Position numbers and translations under genes: made by a program. 25,714 bases of DNA from Clostridia bacterium (GTDB lineage: Bacteria; Bacillota; Clostridia; Oscillospirales; CAG-272), in assembly GCA_017958705.1 (NCBI GenBank), contig JAGDCE010000081.1, positions 1 to 25,714 of the forward strand, given 5' to 3'. This document shows, piece after piece, positions 6,076 to 14,591 of this stretch. Position 1 is the first letter of the stretch, and each line of letters opens with the position of its first letter. The notes below the pieces were generated by a model that did not search any database, was not told the origin of the DNA, and worked only from the letters and a program-made list of their open reading frames with translations.

Positions 6076-7659
6076 ATGGATGAACGTGACGATTTCTGGG
6101 ATCTGCCCGAAATAACGCCGAAAAGGCACGCAGGCTCCGGCGCGGCGCCTCGCAAAACGGACACCGGCGCGACCGAGATAACGTTCGGGTCCGGCTCCGG
6201 CGTAAAAAAATATCTCATCCCGAAAAGGGAAGCCGGCGTGCCGGAAAAACGCTCCGAGGTCATACTGCAGTACGAGCCGGAGGATTCGCTGATCCTCGAC
6301 GTCAAGATCTGCCGCTGGCCGACGGATTACGCGTTCTACAACAGATTCCTGCAGGACGCCGAAAAATACTATCGCGCCAAATGCGACGAGACGCCGTTCG
6401 TGCCGTTTTTCTCGTATATGCCGCAGTATAACCAGATGAATATAGACCAGCTCCGCTTTTATCTTTACTGGCGGCGTCAGGTCGGTCACGGAAATTACAT
6501 CAAAACGGATTACAGTTATATCTTCCTGTATCTGTACGAGCTTATAAACCTCGAATCCGTCTCGACGCCGGAGAAAAGACTTGCCGCGATGTGCTCGCTC
6601 CTGCTCGGCTACCGAGACACGTTCAAAAGCCTCGATCGCTATATCGGCGAATGGATCTGCGATTTCTGCCTGATCCACCGCCTGCCGCCTCCCGTCGAAG
6701 CGCTCGGCGCCGTGCGCGAGGAGCTTATGTCCGTCGTCACGCTGCGCGAGTTCTACGTGCCCGGCAGAAACGACGTTCACGACACCGCGCTGCGCGATTT
6801 CATAATCAGAAACAACACGTACAAATACGAGAATTCCGCGGCGTACAACGAAAAAACGAAGCCGGTGTTCGACGCGCATCTGATCCGCTCCGTGATCTAT
6901 ACGCTTGAAAAAACGGAGAACATCCGCGACGGCGAGCCGTCGCTTGCCAGAACGAAAGTCAGCCGCACGGCGTACAACGGCGCGCTCTGCACGTCGCAGG
7001 TTAAATGCCGCATCGACGCTGAATATCTGTCGCTGAACCGCTCCTTCCGCTTCCGCGGGCTGATCGGCAGCCTCGTAAAATGCGCTGAAAACAACATCCG
7101 CGCATCTCTCGGCATTAAAAGCCGTCTGAGCGTCGGCGGGCTGTCCGAGGACGCGATCGCGGCGATGAGACAGTATTTTGAGATCAATCTGCCGCCGGTG
7201 ATCCGCAGACCCGTGCGCAAGGCTACCGACGAAGACATAAAATACGAGCTTTACGAGGCGAAAAGCACGGGGCTCGATCCGGCGCAGGCGGCGCGTCTCG
7301 AATCCGAGTCGTGGGATCTCACCCGCCGCCTCGTCGAAGAAGAGGAAGAACCTCGGCAGATCGCGCCGGATCCGCTGCCGGGACCGGTCTACGCTCCCGT
7401 GCCTTCGCCCGATGATCCGCCGTATACGTCGCTGTGCTGCGCACTGTCCGCTCTTCAACTGAATGTGCTCAGGCTGATCGCGTCGGGCGACGCGGAAGGC
7501 GCCGAAAAAGAATGTCAAAGTCACGGCGCGCTGTTCGACGCCGTGCTGTCTGAGATAAACGATGCCGCCTACGAATACACGGGTGACGTGGTGATCGAAG
7601 GCGCCGCGCTGATACCGGATTACGAATGTGACGTTATCGGTGCATTGAAAGAGGTATGA
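6076..7659 (+). CDS. TerB N-terminal / TerB C-terminal domain protein
   Basis: A 527-residue protein with no signal peptide or membrane segment, hence cytoplasmic. After a low-complexity N-terminus, residues about 65-270 carry a TerB-N-type domain. The marker is PQYNQMNIDQLRFYLYWRR followed by GNYIKTDYSYIFLYLYELIN (about 116-158). Residues about 455-527 (LFDAVLSEINDAAYEYTGD, then VVIEGAALIPDYECDVIGAL) look like a TerB-C end. I cannot recognise the central acidic metal-binding TerB domain; the stretch between is a conserved-looking helical segment and a proline-rich linker (about 420-455). In the family literature TerB-N/TerB-C proteins are predicted adaptors linking membrane or metal-stress sensing to DNA-processing enzymes, and this has not been shown biochemically. 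The gene opens the operon. Its TGA is one base before the next ATG, whose ribosome site AAAGAGGT lies in this gene's last codons. Confidence 0.8.
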   Translation: MDERDDFWDLPEITPKRHAGSGAAPRKTDTGATEITFGSGSGVKKYLIPKREAGVPEKRSEVILQYEPEDSLILDVKICRWPTDYAFYNRFLQDAEKYYRAKCDETPFVPFFSYMPQYNQMNIDQLRFYLYWRRQVGHGNYIKTDYSYIFLYLYELINLESVSTPEKRLAAMCSLLLGYRDTFKSLDRYIGEWICDFCLIHRLPPPVEALGAVREELMSVVTLREFYVPGRNDVHDTALRDFIIRNNTYKYENSAAYNEKTKPVFDAHLIRSVIYTLEKTENIRDGEPSLARTKVSRTAYNGALCTSQVKCRIDAEYLSLNRSFRFRGLIGSLVKCAENNIRASLGIKSRLSVGGLSEDAIAAMRQYFEINLPPVIRRPVRKATDEDIKYELYEAKSTGLDPAQAARLESESWDLTRRLVEEEEEPRQIAPDPLPGPVYAPVPSPDDPPYTSLCCALSALQLNVLRLIASGDAEGAEKECQSHGALFDAVLSEINDAAYEYTGDVVIEGAALIPDYECDVIGALKEV

Positions 7660-7660
7660 T

Positions 7661-9040
7661 ATGGATAACAACGAGATAAAGATCCCCAAAAGGGTGCTTT
7701 CGTCGCTGCTCTCGTCGCTTGCGGCGGGCGTAGTGCCGCGCAGCGGCGCGCCGTATATCGCCATGGGGCGGCAGGACGAAGTCAACGCCGTGCTCGACGA
7801 TCTTTCCGTCATCGCCGAAGGCGGCGCCGGGATGCGCTTCATCATAGGTAAATACGGATCCGGCAAGAGCTTCCTGCTCCAGCTGATCCGCGGCTACGCG
7901 ATCGACCGCGGGTTCGTCACCGCCGACGCCGATCTGTCGCCGGAGCGCCGCTTCAGCGGCTCGAAGGGGACGGGGCGCGCGACGTTCTGCGAGCTGATAA
8001 GAAATCTCGCCTGCAAATCGTCGCCCGACGGCGCGGCGCTGCCGGTGATACTGACGAAATGGCTTTCCGCGCTCCAGTCGGACGCGGTCGCCGCGGGATT
8101 CTCACCCGACGGCGACGGATTCTCGGAATTCGTCGAAAAGAAGCTTTTCGAGGTCGTACGCTCGCTTGAAGCGCAGGTCGGCGGTTTTGATTTCGCGCTC
8201 GTGCTCAGCCGTTATTACCGCGCGTACAAAACGGGCGACGAACTGAAAATGAGCGCCTGTCTGCGCTGGCTCCGCGGCGAATACACCACGAAGACGGAAG
8301 CGCGCGCCGCTCTCGGTGTTTCCTCGATCATAGACGACGACAACTGGTACGATTTCATCAAGCTTTACGCGGTGTTTTTCCGCGCCGCGGGCTACCGCGG
8401 GCTCGTCGTGATGATCGACGAATGCGTCAACCTCTACAAGATCCCGAACCGGATCAGCCGCGAGAACAACTATGAAAAGATACTCTCGATGTTCAACGAC
8501 GCGCTGCAGAACAAGGCGGAAGGCCTCGAGCTGCTGCTCGGCGGCACTCCGCAGTTTCTTGAAGACAGCCGCCGCGGACTTTACAGCTACGAGGCGCTGA
8601 AAAGCCGTCTTTACGACAGCAGGTTCGCCGACAGCGAGTTCAAGAATCTCATAGGCCCGGTCATCAGACTGCGCAGACTGTCGGACGACGAGCTTTACGC
8701 ACTGACGGTGCGCCTCGGCAAGCTTCACGCGCAGTATTACGGCTACACGCCGCGCATCACACAGCAGGAGCAGGAGGAATTCCTCAAGCTCTGCCTGTCA
8801 CGCGCCGGCGCCGATACGATGATAACGCCGCGCGAGATAATCCGGGATTATATAAGCCTGCTCAACATCCTTATGCAGAATCCGGACGCGCAGGCGTCCG
8901 CGCTGATAAAAGGCGGCGCGGTAAAACTGACTCACGGTCCGGATCCGGACGGTGAGGACGAGCCGGCGGCGCGGGAGCCGCAGTCGAACGGCTACGACAG
9001 AAGCAAATACGATTTTACCAGTGAGGATATACAGATCTGA
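7661..9040 (+). CDS. BrxD-like ATP-binding protein (BREX system ATP-binding domain family, DUF2791)
   Basis: A 459-residue P-loop ATPase. Walker A is GKYGSGKS (63-70) within RFIIGKYGSGKSFLLQLIRG. Walker B is RGLVVMIDECVNLY (246-259) with the catalytic Asp-Glu pair. A sensor-like segment LLLGGTPQFLEDSRRGLYSY (291-310) follows, then SRLYDSRF. This layout and the length match the DUF2791/BrxD family, found beside an Lhr-like helicase (BrxHI) in BREX types and in other gene clusters. The next gene here is that helicase, its ATG overlapping this gene's TGA by one base. None of PglX, PglZ, BrxC or BrxL is present in the window, so this is not a complete BREX locus. The role, probably loading or controlling the helicase on DNA, is inferred from the pairing. 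The last 50 residues are acidic and probably disordered. Confidence 0.85.
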   Translation: MDNNEIKIPKRVLSSLLSSLAAGVVPRSGAPYIAMGRQDEVNAVLDDLSVIAEGGAGMRFIIGKYGSGKSFLLQLIRGYAIDRGFVTADADLSPERRFSGSKGTGRATFCELIRNLACKSSPDGAALPVILTKWLSALQSDAVAAGFSPDGDGFSEFVEKKLFEVVRSLEAQVGGFDFALVLSRYYRAYKTGDELKMSACLRWLRGEYTTKTEARAALGVSSIIDDDNWYDFIKLYAVFFRAAGYRGLVVMIDECVNLYKIPNRISRENNYEKILSMFNDALQNKAEGLELLLGGTPQFLEDSRRGLYSYEALKSRLYDSRFADSEFKNLIGPVIRLRRLSDDELYALTVRLGKLHAQYYGYTPRITQQEQEEFLKLCLSRAGADTMITPREIIRDYISLLNILMQNPDAQASALIKGGAVKLTHGPDPDGEDEPAAREPQSNGYDRSKYDFTSEDIQI

Positions 9041-11349
9041 TGCAGAACGAGAACGATATTTTTTACCGCTATTCCCCGTTCATCCGTGACTTCATATACC
9101 GTCACGGCTGGGAAAGCCTGCGCTCCGTACAGCTCGACGCGGCGCGCTGCATATTTGAGACGGAAAACAATCTGCTGATAACCTCGTCGACCGCGTCCGG
9201 CAAGACTGAAGCGGCGTTTTTCCCGATCCTTTCAATGCTCGAGGAGGATCCGTCGCAGAGCGTCGCGGTACTTTATATCGCGCCGCTTAAAAGCCTGATA
9301 AACGACCAGTTCATAAGGCTCGACGAGCTTCTCGACGAGTCGGGCATCCCGGTCTTCCACTGGCACGGCGACGTCGCGTTCTCACATAAAAACAAACTGC
9401 TGAACGACCCGAAGGGCATACTGCAGATCACACCGGAATCGCTCGAGAGCATGCTTATGAACAGGTCGAACGACATAGTAAGACTGTTTTCGGATCTGCG
9501 GTTCATCATAATCGACGAGATACACACGCTCACCGGGACGGACCGCGGAAATCAGATAATCTGTCAGCTTTCGCGCATTTCGCGTCTGATCCGCCGCGAC
9601 GTGCGCAGGATAGGTCTTTCCGCGACCGTCGGCGACGTGGAGGCGGCGAAAAAGTGGCTCTGCGGCGGCTCGACGCGCCCGTGCGACGCGCCGAAGCCCG
9701 AGGAGGGCAAAATCAGCTGGCGGCTCGCGCTCGAGCATTTCTACATACAGAACGCGAAGCTCGACCAGACCGCCGTCGCCGACGGCACGCCCGATCCGTT
9801 TGCCCCGACTGACGTGCCCGCAAAGCCGGACGAGGCCCGCGACACGCGCCGCGCGCTGATCGACGCCGGGTACGAATATATTTACGATTGCGTCAAGGAT
9901 AAAAAAGCGCTCGTTTTCTCAAATTCCCGCGAGGAGACCGAATACATAACGGCGACAATGCGGCAGATAGCGGAGAACAGGCACGATCCCGACATATTCC
10001 TGATCCATCACGGCAATCTTTCGGCGTCGCTGCGCGAGGAAGCGGAGGCGAAGCTTAAAAACGACGAATACGGCAGGCTCGTCACCTGCGCGACCGTGAC
10101 GCTCGAGCTCGGTATAGATATCGGCAGACTCGAGAGGATAATGCAGATAGAATCGCCGAATTCGGTCAGCTCGTTCTTACAGCGGCTCGGCAGGAGCGGC
10201 AGGCGCGGCGATCCGCCGGAGATGTTCATGGTGTTCCGCGAGGAAGACCCGCTGCCGGACACGCCGCTGCCTCAGCTGATACCGTGGAACCTGATCCGCG
10301 CGATCGCGATTATACAGCTTTATATTGAAGAAAGATTCATAGAACCGCCGTCCGTGAAGAAGCTGCCGTTTTCGCTGCTGTTCCAGCAGACGCTGTCCGT
10401 ACTCGCCTCGTCGGGCGAGCTGACGGCGAAGGCGCTTGCGGAGCGAGTGCTCGGCATGCCGCCGTTTGAAAACGTGCCGCGCGAGGATTACAGAACGCTT
10501 CTCGTGTCTATGCTCAACTCCGATTATCTCGAACAGACCGAGGAAAAAACGCTGATAGTGGGGCTGAAAGGCGAGCGGCTGACGAATTCGTTCAAGTTCT
10601 ACGCCGTGTTCAAGGACACGGAGAACTATTCCGTCCGCTGCGAATCGGACGAGATAGGCACGATAACGACGCCGCCTCCGGTCGGCGAGAGATTCGCGCT
10701 CGCCGGGCGCGTCTGGGAGGTCACGGAGCTCGATATCGGCAGAAAGCTGATCTACGTCAGGCCGGTCAAAGGCAAAATGGAGGTCTCATGGCCGGGCGAC
10801 TACGGCGAGATCCACACCCGCATACAGCAGCGCATGCGCGAGGTGCTCGAGGAGGACACGGTCTATCCGTATCTTAAGCCGAACGCCGCGGCGAGGCTGT
10901 CCGTCGCGCGTCACATCGCGCGCAATACCGGCATGCTGCGCCATTCCGTCGTATCGCTCGGGGGCATGAGTTACTGCATGTTCCCGTGGCTCGGCACGCG
11001 CTCGTTCCGTACGCTGCGCAAGATCATGGCGAAGAACGCCGACGCGCTTAAGATCTCCAACATCGAATACGAGGGATGCTGTTATATCACGTTCAGATAC
11101 GAGGGCAAGGACGTGCTGACGTTCTGCCGCACGCTCGACCGCATCTGCAAGGACGGCGTCGACACCGGATCGCTCGTGTCGCCGGGCGAATCCCCGATTT
11201 TCGAAAAATACGACGATTACATCCCGGGAGAGCTTTTGCGAAAGGCTTACGCCGCGGACAGGCTCCGCACGGATGAAGTCATCCCGCGCGTGCTTGAAAT
11301 GTACGGAGAGGAAAACGAGTTTTCCAAAAACAGAACGGAGAAACAATGA
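9040..11349 (+). CDS. BrxHI/Lhr-like superfamily 2 DEAH-type helicase
   Basis: A 769-residue protein with the complete SF2 helicase motif set. It has a Q-type element WESLRSVQLDAA (24-35), motif I STASGKTEAA (50-59), Ia YIAPLKSLINDQ, motif II DEIH (159-162), motif III SATVGD (194-199), then VFSNSREETE, IHHGNLSASLREEAE, motif V ATVTLELGIDIG (351-362) and motif VI QRLGRSGRR (381-389). Motif order and the long alpha/beta C-terminal half (about 400-769) fit the Lhr-like COG1201 group that includes BrxHI of BREX. It should translocate on DNA using ATP. It lies between the BrxD-like ATPase (TGATG overlap) and addB (ATGA overlap), which points to DNA processing as one complex or pathway. No nuclease motif was recognised in the C-terminal half. 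Confidence 0.88.
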   Translation: MQNENDIFYRYSPFIRDFIYRHGWESLRSVQLDAARCIFETENNLLITSSTASGKTEAAFFPILSMLEEDPSQSVAVLYIAPLKSLINDQFIRLDELLDESGIPVFHWHGDVAFSHKNKLLNDPKGILQITPESLESMLMNRSNDIVRLFSDLRFIIIDEIHTLTGTDRGNQIICQLSRISRLIRRDVRRIGLSATVGDVEAAKKWLCGGSTRPCDAPKPEEGKISWRLALEHFYIQNAKLDQTAVADGTPDPFAPTDVPAKPDEARDTRRALIDAGYEYIYDCVKDKKALVFSNSREETEYITATMRQIAENRHDPDIFLIHHGNLSASLREEAEAKLKNDEYGRLVTCATVTLELGIDIGRLERIMQIESPNSVSSFLQRLGRSGRRGDPPEMFMVFREEDPLPDTPLPQLIPWNLIRAIAIIQLYIEERFIEPPSVKKLPFSLLFQQTLSVLASSGELTAKALAERVLGMPPFENVPREDYRTLLVSMLNSDYLEQTEEKTLIVGLKGERLTNSFKFYAVFKDTENYSVRCESDEIGTITTPPPVGERFALAGRVWEVTELDIGRKLIYVRPVKGKMEVSWPGDYGEIHTRIQQRMREVLEEDTVYPYLKPNAAARLSVARHIARNTGMLRHSVVSLGGMSYCMFPWLGTRSFRTLRKIMAKNADALKISNIEYEGCCYITFRYEGKDVLTFCRTLDRICKDGVDTGSLVSPGESPIFEKYDDYIPGELLRKAYAADRLRTDEVIPRVLEMYGEENEFSKNRTEKQ

Positions 11350-14300
11350 CAGAATTCATTTACGGTGTGCCGTCGTCCGGCAAAACGACCCTGCTTTACA
11401 ATAAGATAAAAGACAAGCTCGCGTCGGGCGGCGAGGCGGTGCTGATAGTGCCGGACCAGGAAGCGCTCGGCGCCGAAGCCGCGCTCGCGCGCCTCTGCCG
11501 CGGCATACCCACGGTGAAGCTGCGCGTCTACGGTTTTTCAAGGCTTGCGGACGACGTTTTCCGCAGATACGGCGGCGTCTGCTACGACACGGTCGACCGC
11601 ACAGGCCAGACGCTCGCGATGTTCCTCGCGGTCTGCGCGGTATCGCCGTCGCTGCGCGTTTACGGCAGGATCTCGCCGTCCGACGCGTCGCTTTTGTCGT
11701 CGCTTATCGGCACGGTCGCTGAACTGCGCCGTCAGGGAGTGACGGCGGATCAGCTTTCCTCGGCGGCAGAGACGGTCGACGTGCCGGCGCTTTCCGAGAA
11801 GCTTGGCGACATAGCGCTTCTGATGCCGGCTTACCGCAGGATCGTGAACGGCGGAGGCGACGATCCCGACGACGTGCTCGACCGGTTATACGAAAAGCTT
11901 TTCGAGCACGGCGGGATGCCCGGAGTCGACGTCTATATCGATTCTTTCGTCAGCTTCACCGGCATACAGTTGAAAATAATAGAACTTCTGATGAGCACCT
12001 GCAATTCGGTAACCGTCACGTTCGGCGTGCCGGGACCGGGATGCGCCGGCGACTGCATAGGGCTTTTGTCGTCGATCTACGACTCGGAGCGGAAGCTCCG
12101 CGCCGCGGCGGCAAGACACGGCGGGGCGGTGAAGACCGTGCTCGGCGAAAGTCACGCGGCGCCGCATATGAAAGCGCTCGAGCGCGCGCTGCGCACCGGC
12201 GGCGGCGAGCCTTGCGAGTGCGGGGACGGCGTCAGATTTTTCCGTGCCGCGTCCCAGCGCCGCGAAGCGGAGCTCGTCGCCGCGGATATAAAAAGAAGGA
12301 TGCGGGAAGGCTGCAGATGCCGCGATATCGCGATACTCTGCCGCTCGGCTGAGTCATGGCGCGGCGTCATCGACGAGGCGCTTGAAAAATACGGCGTCCC
12401 GTATTTCATCTCCGTCCGCGACGACGCGCGACAGAAGGCGCTGTCACGGCTCATACTGTCCGCGTTTTCCGTCTGCGTCCGCGGCTTCCGCACGCAGGAC
12501 GTCTGCGTCTACGTAAAGACGGGGCTTTTGCGCGTCTCGTCTGACCGCCTCGACGAGTTCGAGGATTATATAAGCCGCCGCGGCATCCGCGGAGCCTCGG
12601 CGTTCTGCTCCGAATTCACCGGCTCGCCGGACAACTACGGCGCGCCGTCAGGCGAAGCGGCGATCGAAAAACTCGCGCGCATAAATGAAACGCGCGAGCA
12701 GGTGATCGAACCGCTGTACGAGTTTTACACGGCTCTGCGCGGCTGCGTCACGGCGAAGGATATATCGACCGCGCTAGTCGGTCTGCTGTCGCAGATCGGT
12801 ATTACCGAAACGCTCGAAGCGCTGCGGCGCCGGGCGCTGTCCGAGAACGATCCCGACGAAGCGGAGCAGACTCAACAGCTCTGGGACGTCTTCTGCAAGG
12901 CGACCGCGCAGCTCTGCCGCTTCTGCGGCGACGCGCCGGTCAACGCCGGTCAGTACGCGCGTCTGCTCGACACCGTGCTTGCGCAGACCGATATAGGCAA
13001 GATACCGACCTCGACCGACCAGGTCACCGTAGGCGAAAGCGGTATGCTCCGCGTAAGCGACATAAAGCACGTCTATCTGATCGGCTGTGAGGAGGGCGAG
13101 TTCCCGGCGGCGGTCACCGATCCCGGGCTGTTCGACGACAGCGACAGACAGGCGCTGTCGGACGTCGGCATTGAGCTCGACGGCGGCACCGACCGCAAAA
13201 ACGAGCGCGAGCTGTACGATTTTTACCGCTGCGCATGCTCCGCCTCCGAAACCGTCACGTTCTGTTACAGCACGGCGGCGCCGGACGGCAAGGAGAAGCA
13301 TCCGTGCCATCCGTTATCCGACGTCGGACGGATATTCCCCGGCGCGAAGACCGTCGGCGCGCTGTCGGTCGAGGATATCGCCGGCTCCGCGCGAGCCTGC
13401 TTCGAATACGCCGCCGCACACAAAGACGAACCCGACGGCAGATTACTAAATGATATAGTATCATCGTCGCCCGGGATCGGGTCGCCGGTCTATCCGTCCG
13501 TTCCGCTCGTGGCGAAGCGCGAAGAACTGAGTCCGGACACGATGGAGTCGCTGATACCCGGCGCGGTGAGGCTTTCGCCTACGAGACTGGCGTCTTTTTC
13601 CGGCTGTCCGTTCTCTCACTGCTGCAATTATTTCCTGCGCCTCGACGACGGCGCCGATATCGGATTCGACATGCTCGAATTCGGAAATTTCATACATTTC
13701 ATACTGCAGAACCTGATAGAGGACTGCATGAAGGACGAAGCCGTGCTCGGACTGACCGGGGACGCGCTTCGGGAACAGATAGGAAAATACGTCAACGCCT
13801 ACTGCCGCGCGGTGCTTAAAACAGACCCCGCGGCGCCCGGCATGGGACGGTTCCGCGCGGCGCTTCGCCGGCTCGAAAAGTGCGCCGTTTCATCGTCCGA
13901 AGATATCCTTAAAGAACTGCGGACCGGCAAATTCAAGCCCGCCGCGACCGAGGTCGCGATAAACGCCGCCTCAGGCGTCGCGCCGCTCCTGCTCGATCTG
14001 AGAAACGGCAAAAAAACGTATCTTACCGGCAAGATCGACCGCGTCGACACATACGAGCGCGACGGTGTGACGTATATCAAGCTCGTCGATTACAAGTCCG
14101 GAAACGTGAAATTCGACATATCGAAGCTTGCCGAAGCCGACCGCAGCGTCCAGCTGTTCATGTATATGCTGACGGTCTGCACGCCCGGCGGTAAATTCGA
14201 ACATCCGGTGCCGGCGGCGCTGTTCTATATGCAGGTCGTCCCGCCCGTGAAGACGGTGAAGGGGAGCGACGACATTGAAGACGACGGCCCGCTGCCTCGC

Positions 14301-14591
14301 GGCGGCATAGCACTGTCGGAGGACGGCATACCCGACGCGCTCGAGCCCGGCATGGGCAAAAAAGGCGGAAACGTCTACCGCACGAACGCCGGGAACATGG
14401 TCTTCGCCGCAAGCGACGAGATGACGGCGGTGTTCGAGCAGGTCAAGCACGCCGTGACCGACGCCGCGGAGCGCATGTGCGGCGGCGACGCCTCGCTTAC
14501 CGATAAATCCGCGGGCGAAGCGCCCTGCACGCACTGTCCGTATATATTCGTATGCAGATACACGAAGAAAAGAGAAAGGAAGAGGAGCTGA
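11346..14591 (+). CDS. addB: Helicase-exonuclease AddAB, AddB subunit
   Basis: A 1081-residue protein of normal AddB length. The N-terminus has a Walker A-like GVPSSGKTT (7-15) of the degenerate AddB type, which binds ATP but is thought not to drive translocation. The C-terminal RecB-family nuclease domain shows LTGKIDRVD and KLVDYKSGN around residues 893-920. The four iron-sulfur cysteines typical of AddB are present: one in the FSGCPFSHC segment near 754, and C1061, C1064 and C1070 in CTHCPYIFVC at the C-terminus. With AddA it resects double-strand breaks, cuts the strand of its polarity and responds to Chi-like sequences for RecA loading. Its start overlaps the helicase stop (ATGA, CGGAG upstream) and its stop overlaps the addA start, so it is translationally coupled on both sides. 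Confidence 0.95.
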   Translation: MTEFIYGVPSSGKTTLLYNKIKDKLASGGEAVLIVPDQEALGAEAALARLCRGIPTVKLRVYGFSRLADDVFRRYGGVCYDTVDRTGQTLAMFLAVCAVSPSLRVYGRISPSDASLLSSLIGTVAELRRQGVTADQLSSAAETVDVPALSEKLGDIALLMPAYRRIVNGGGDDPDDVLDRLYEKLFEHGGMPGVDVYIDSFVSFTGIQLKIIELLMSTCNSVTVTFGVPGPGCAGDCIGLLSSIYDSERKLRAAAARHGGAVKTVLGESHAAPHMKALERALRTGGGEPCECGDGVRFFRAASQRREAELVAADIKRRMREGCRCRDIAILCRSAESWRGVIDEALEKYGVPYFISVRDDARQKALSRLILSAFSVCVRGFRTQDVCVYVKTGLLRVSSDRLDEFEDYISRRGIRGASAFCSEFTGSPDNYGAPSGEAAIEKLARINETREQVIEPLYEFYTALRGCVTAKDISTALVGLLSQIGITETLEALRRRALSENDPDEAEQTQQLWDVFCKATAQLCRFCGDAPVNAGQYARLLDTVLAQTDIGKIPTSTDQVTVGESGMLRVSDIKHVYLIGCEEGEFPAAVTDPGLFDDSDRQALSDVGIELDGGTDRKNERELYDFYRCACSASETVTFCYSTAAPDGKEKHPCHPLSDVGRIFPGAKTVGALSVEDIAGSARACFEYAAAHKDEPDGRLLNDIVSSSPGIGSPVYPSVPLVAKREELSPDTMESLIPGAVRLSPTRLASFSGCPFSHCCNYFLRLDDGADIGFDMLEFGNFIHFILQNLIEDCMKDEAVLGLTGDALREQIGKYVNAYCRAVLKTDPAAPGMGRFRAALRRLEKCAVSSSEDILKELRTGKFKPAATEVAINAASGVAPLLLDLRNGKKTYLTGKIDRVDTYERDGVTYIKLVDYKSGNVKFDISKLAEADRSVQLFMYMLTVCTPGGKFEHPVPAALFYMQVVPPVKTVKGSDDIEDDGPLPRGGIALSEDGIPDALEPGMGKKGGNVYRTNAGNMVFAASDEMTAVFEQVKHAVTDAAERMCGGDASLTDKSAGEAPCTHCPYIFVCRYTKKRERKRS

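Noticed and set aside
6067..7866. Long open frames antisense to the TerB-N gene and others (also opposite 18746-20266 and 16748-17938)
   Set aside because: They are by-products of G/C-rich third codon positions: the predicted proteins are Arg/Val/His-rich without motifs, and no ribosome sites precede them. The sense strand encodes recognised families.
6076..11349. A classical tellurite-resistance (terZABCDE) operon
   Set aside because: Only TerB-N/TerB-C-type sequence is present. No TerC membrane protein or TerD-family calcium-binding proteins are encoded in the window.
7661..11349. A complete BREX defence locus
   Set aside because: The methylase, phosphatase, BrxC ATPase and BrxL are all absent from the window.
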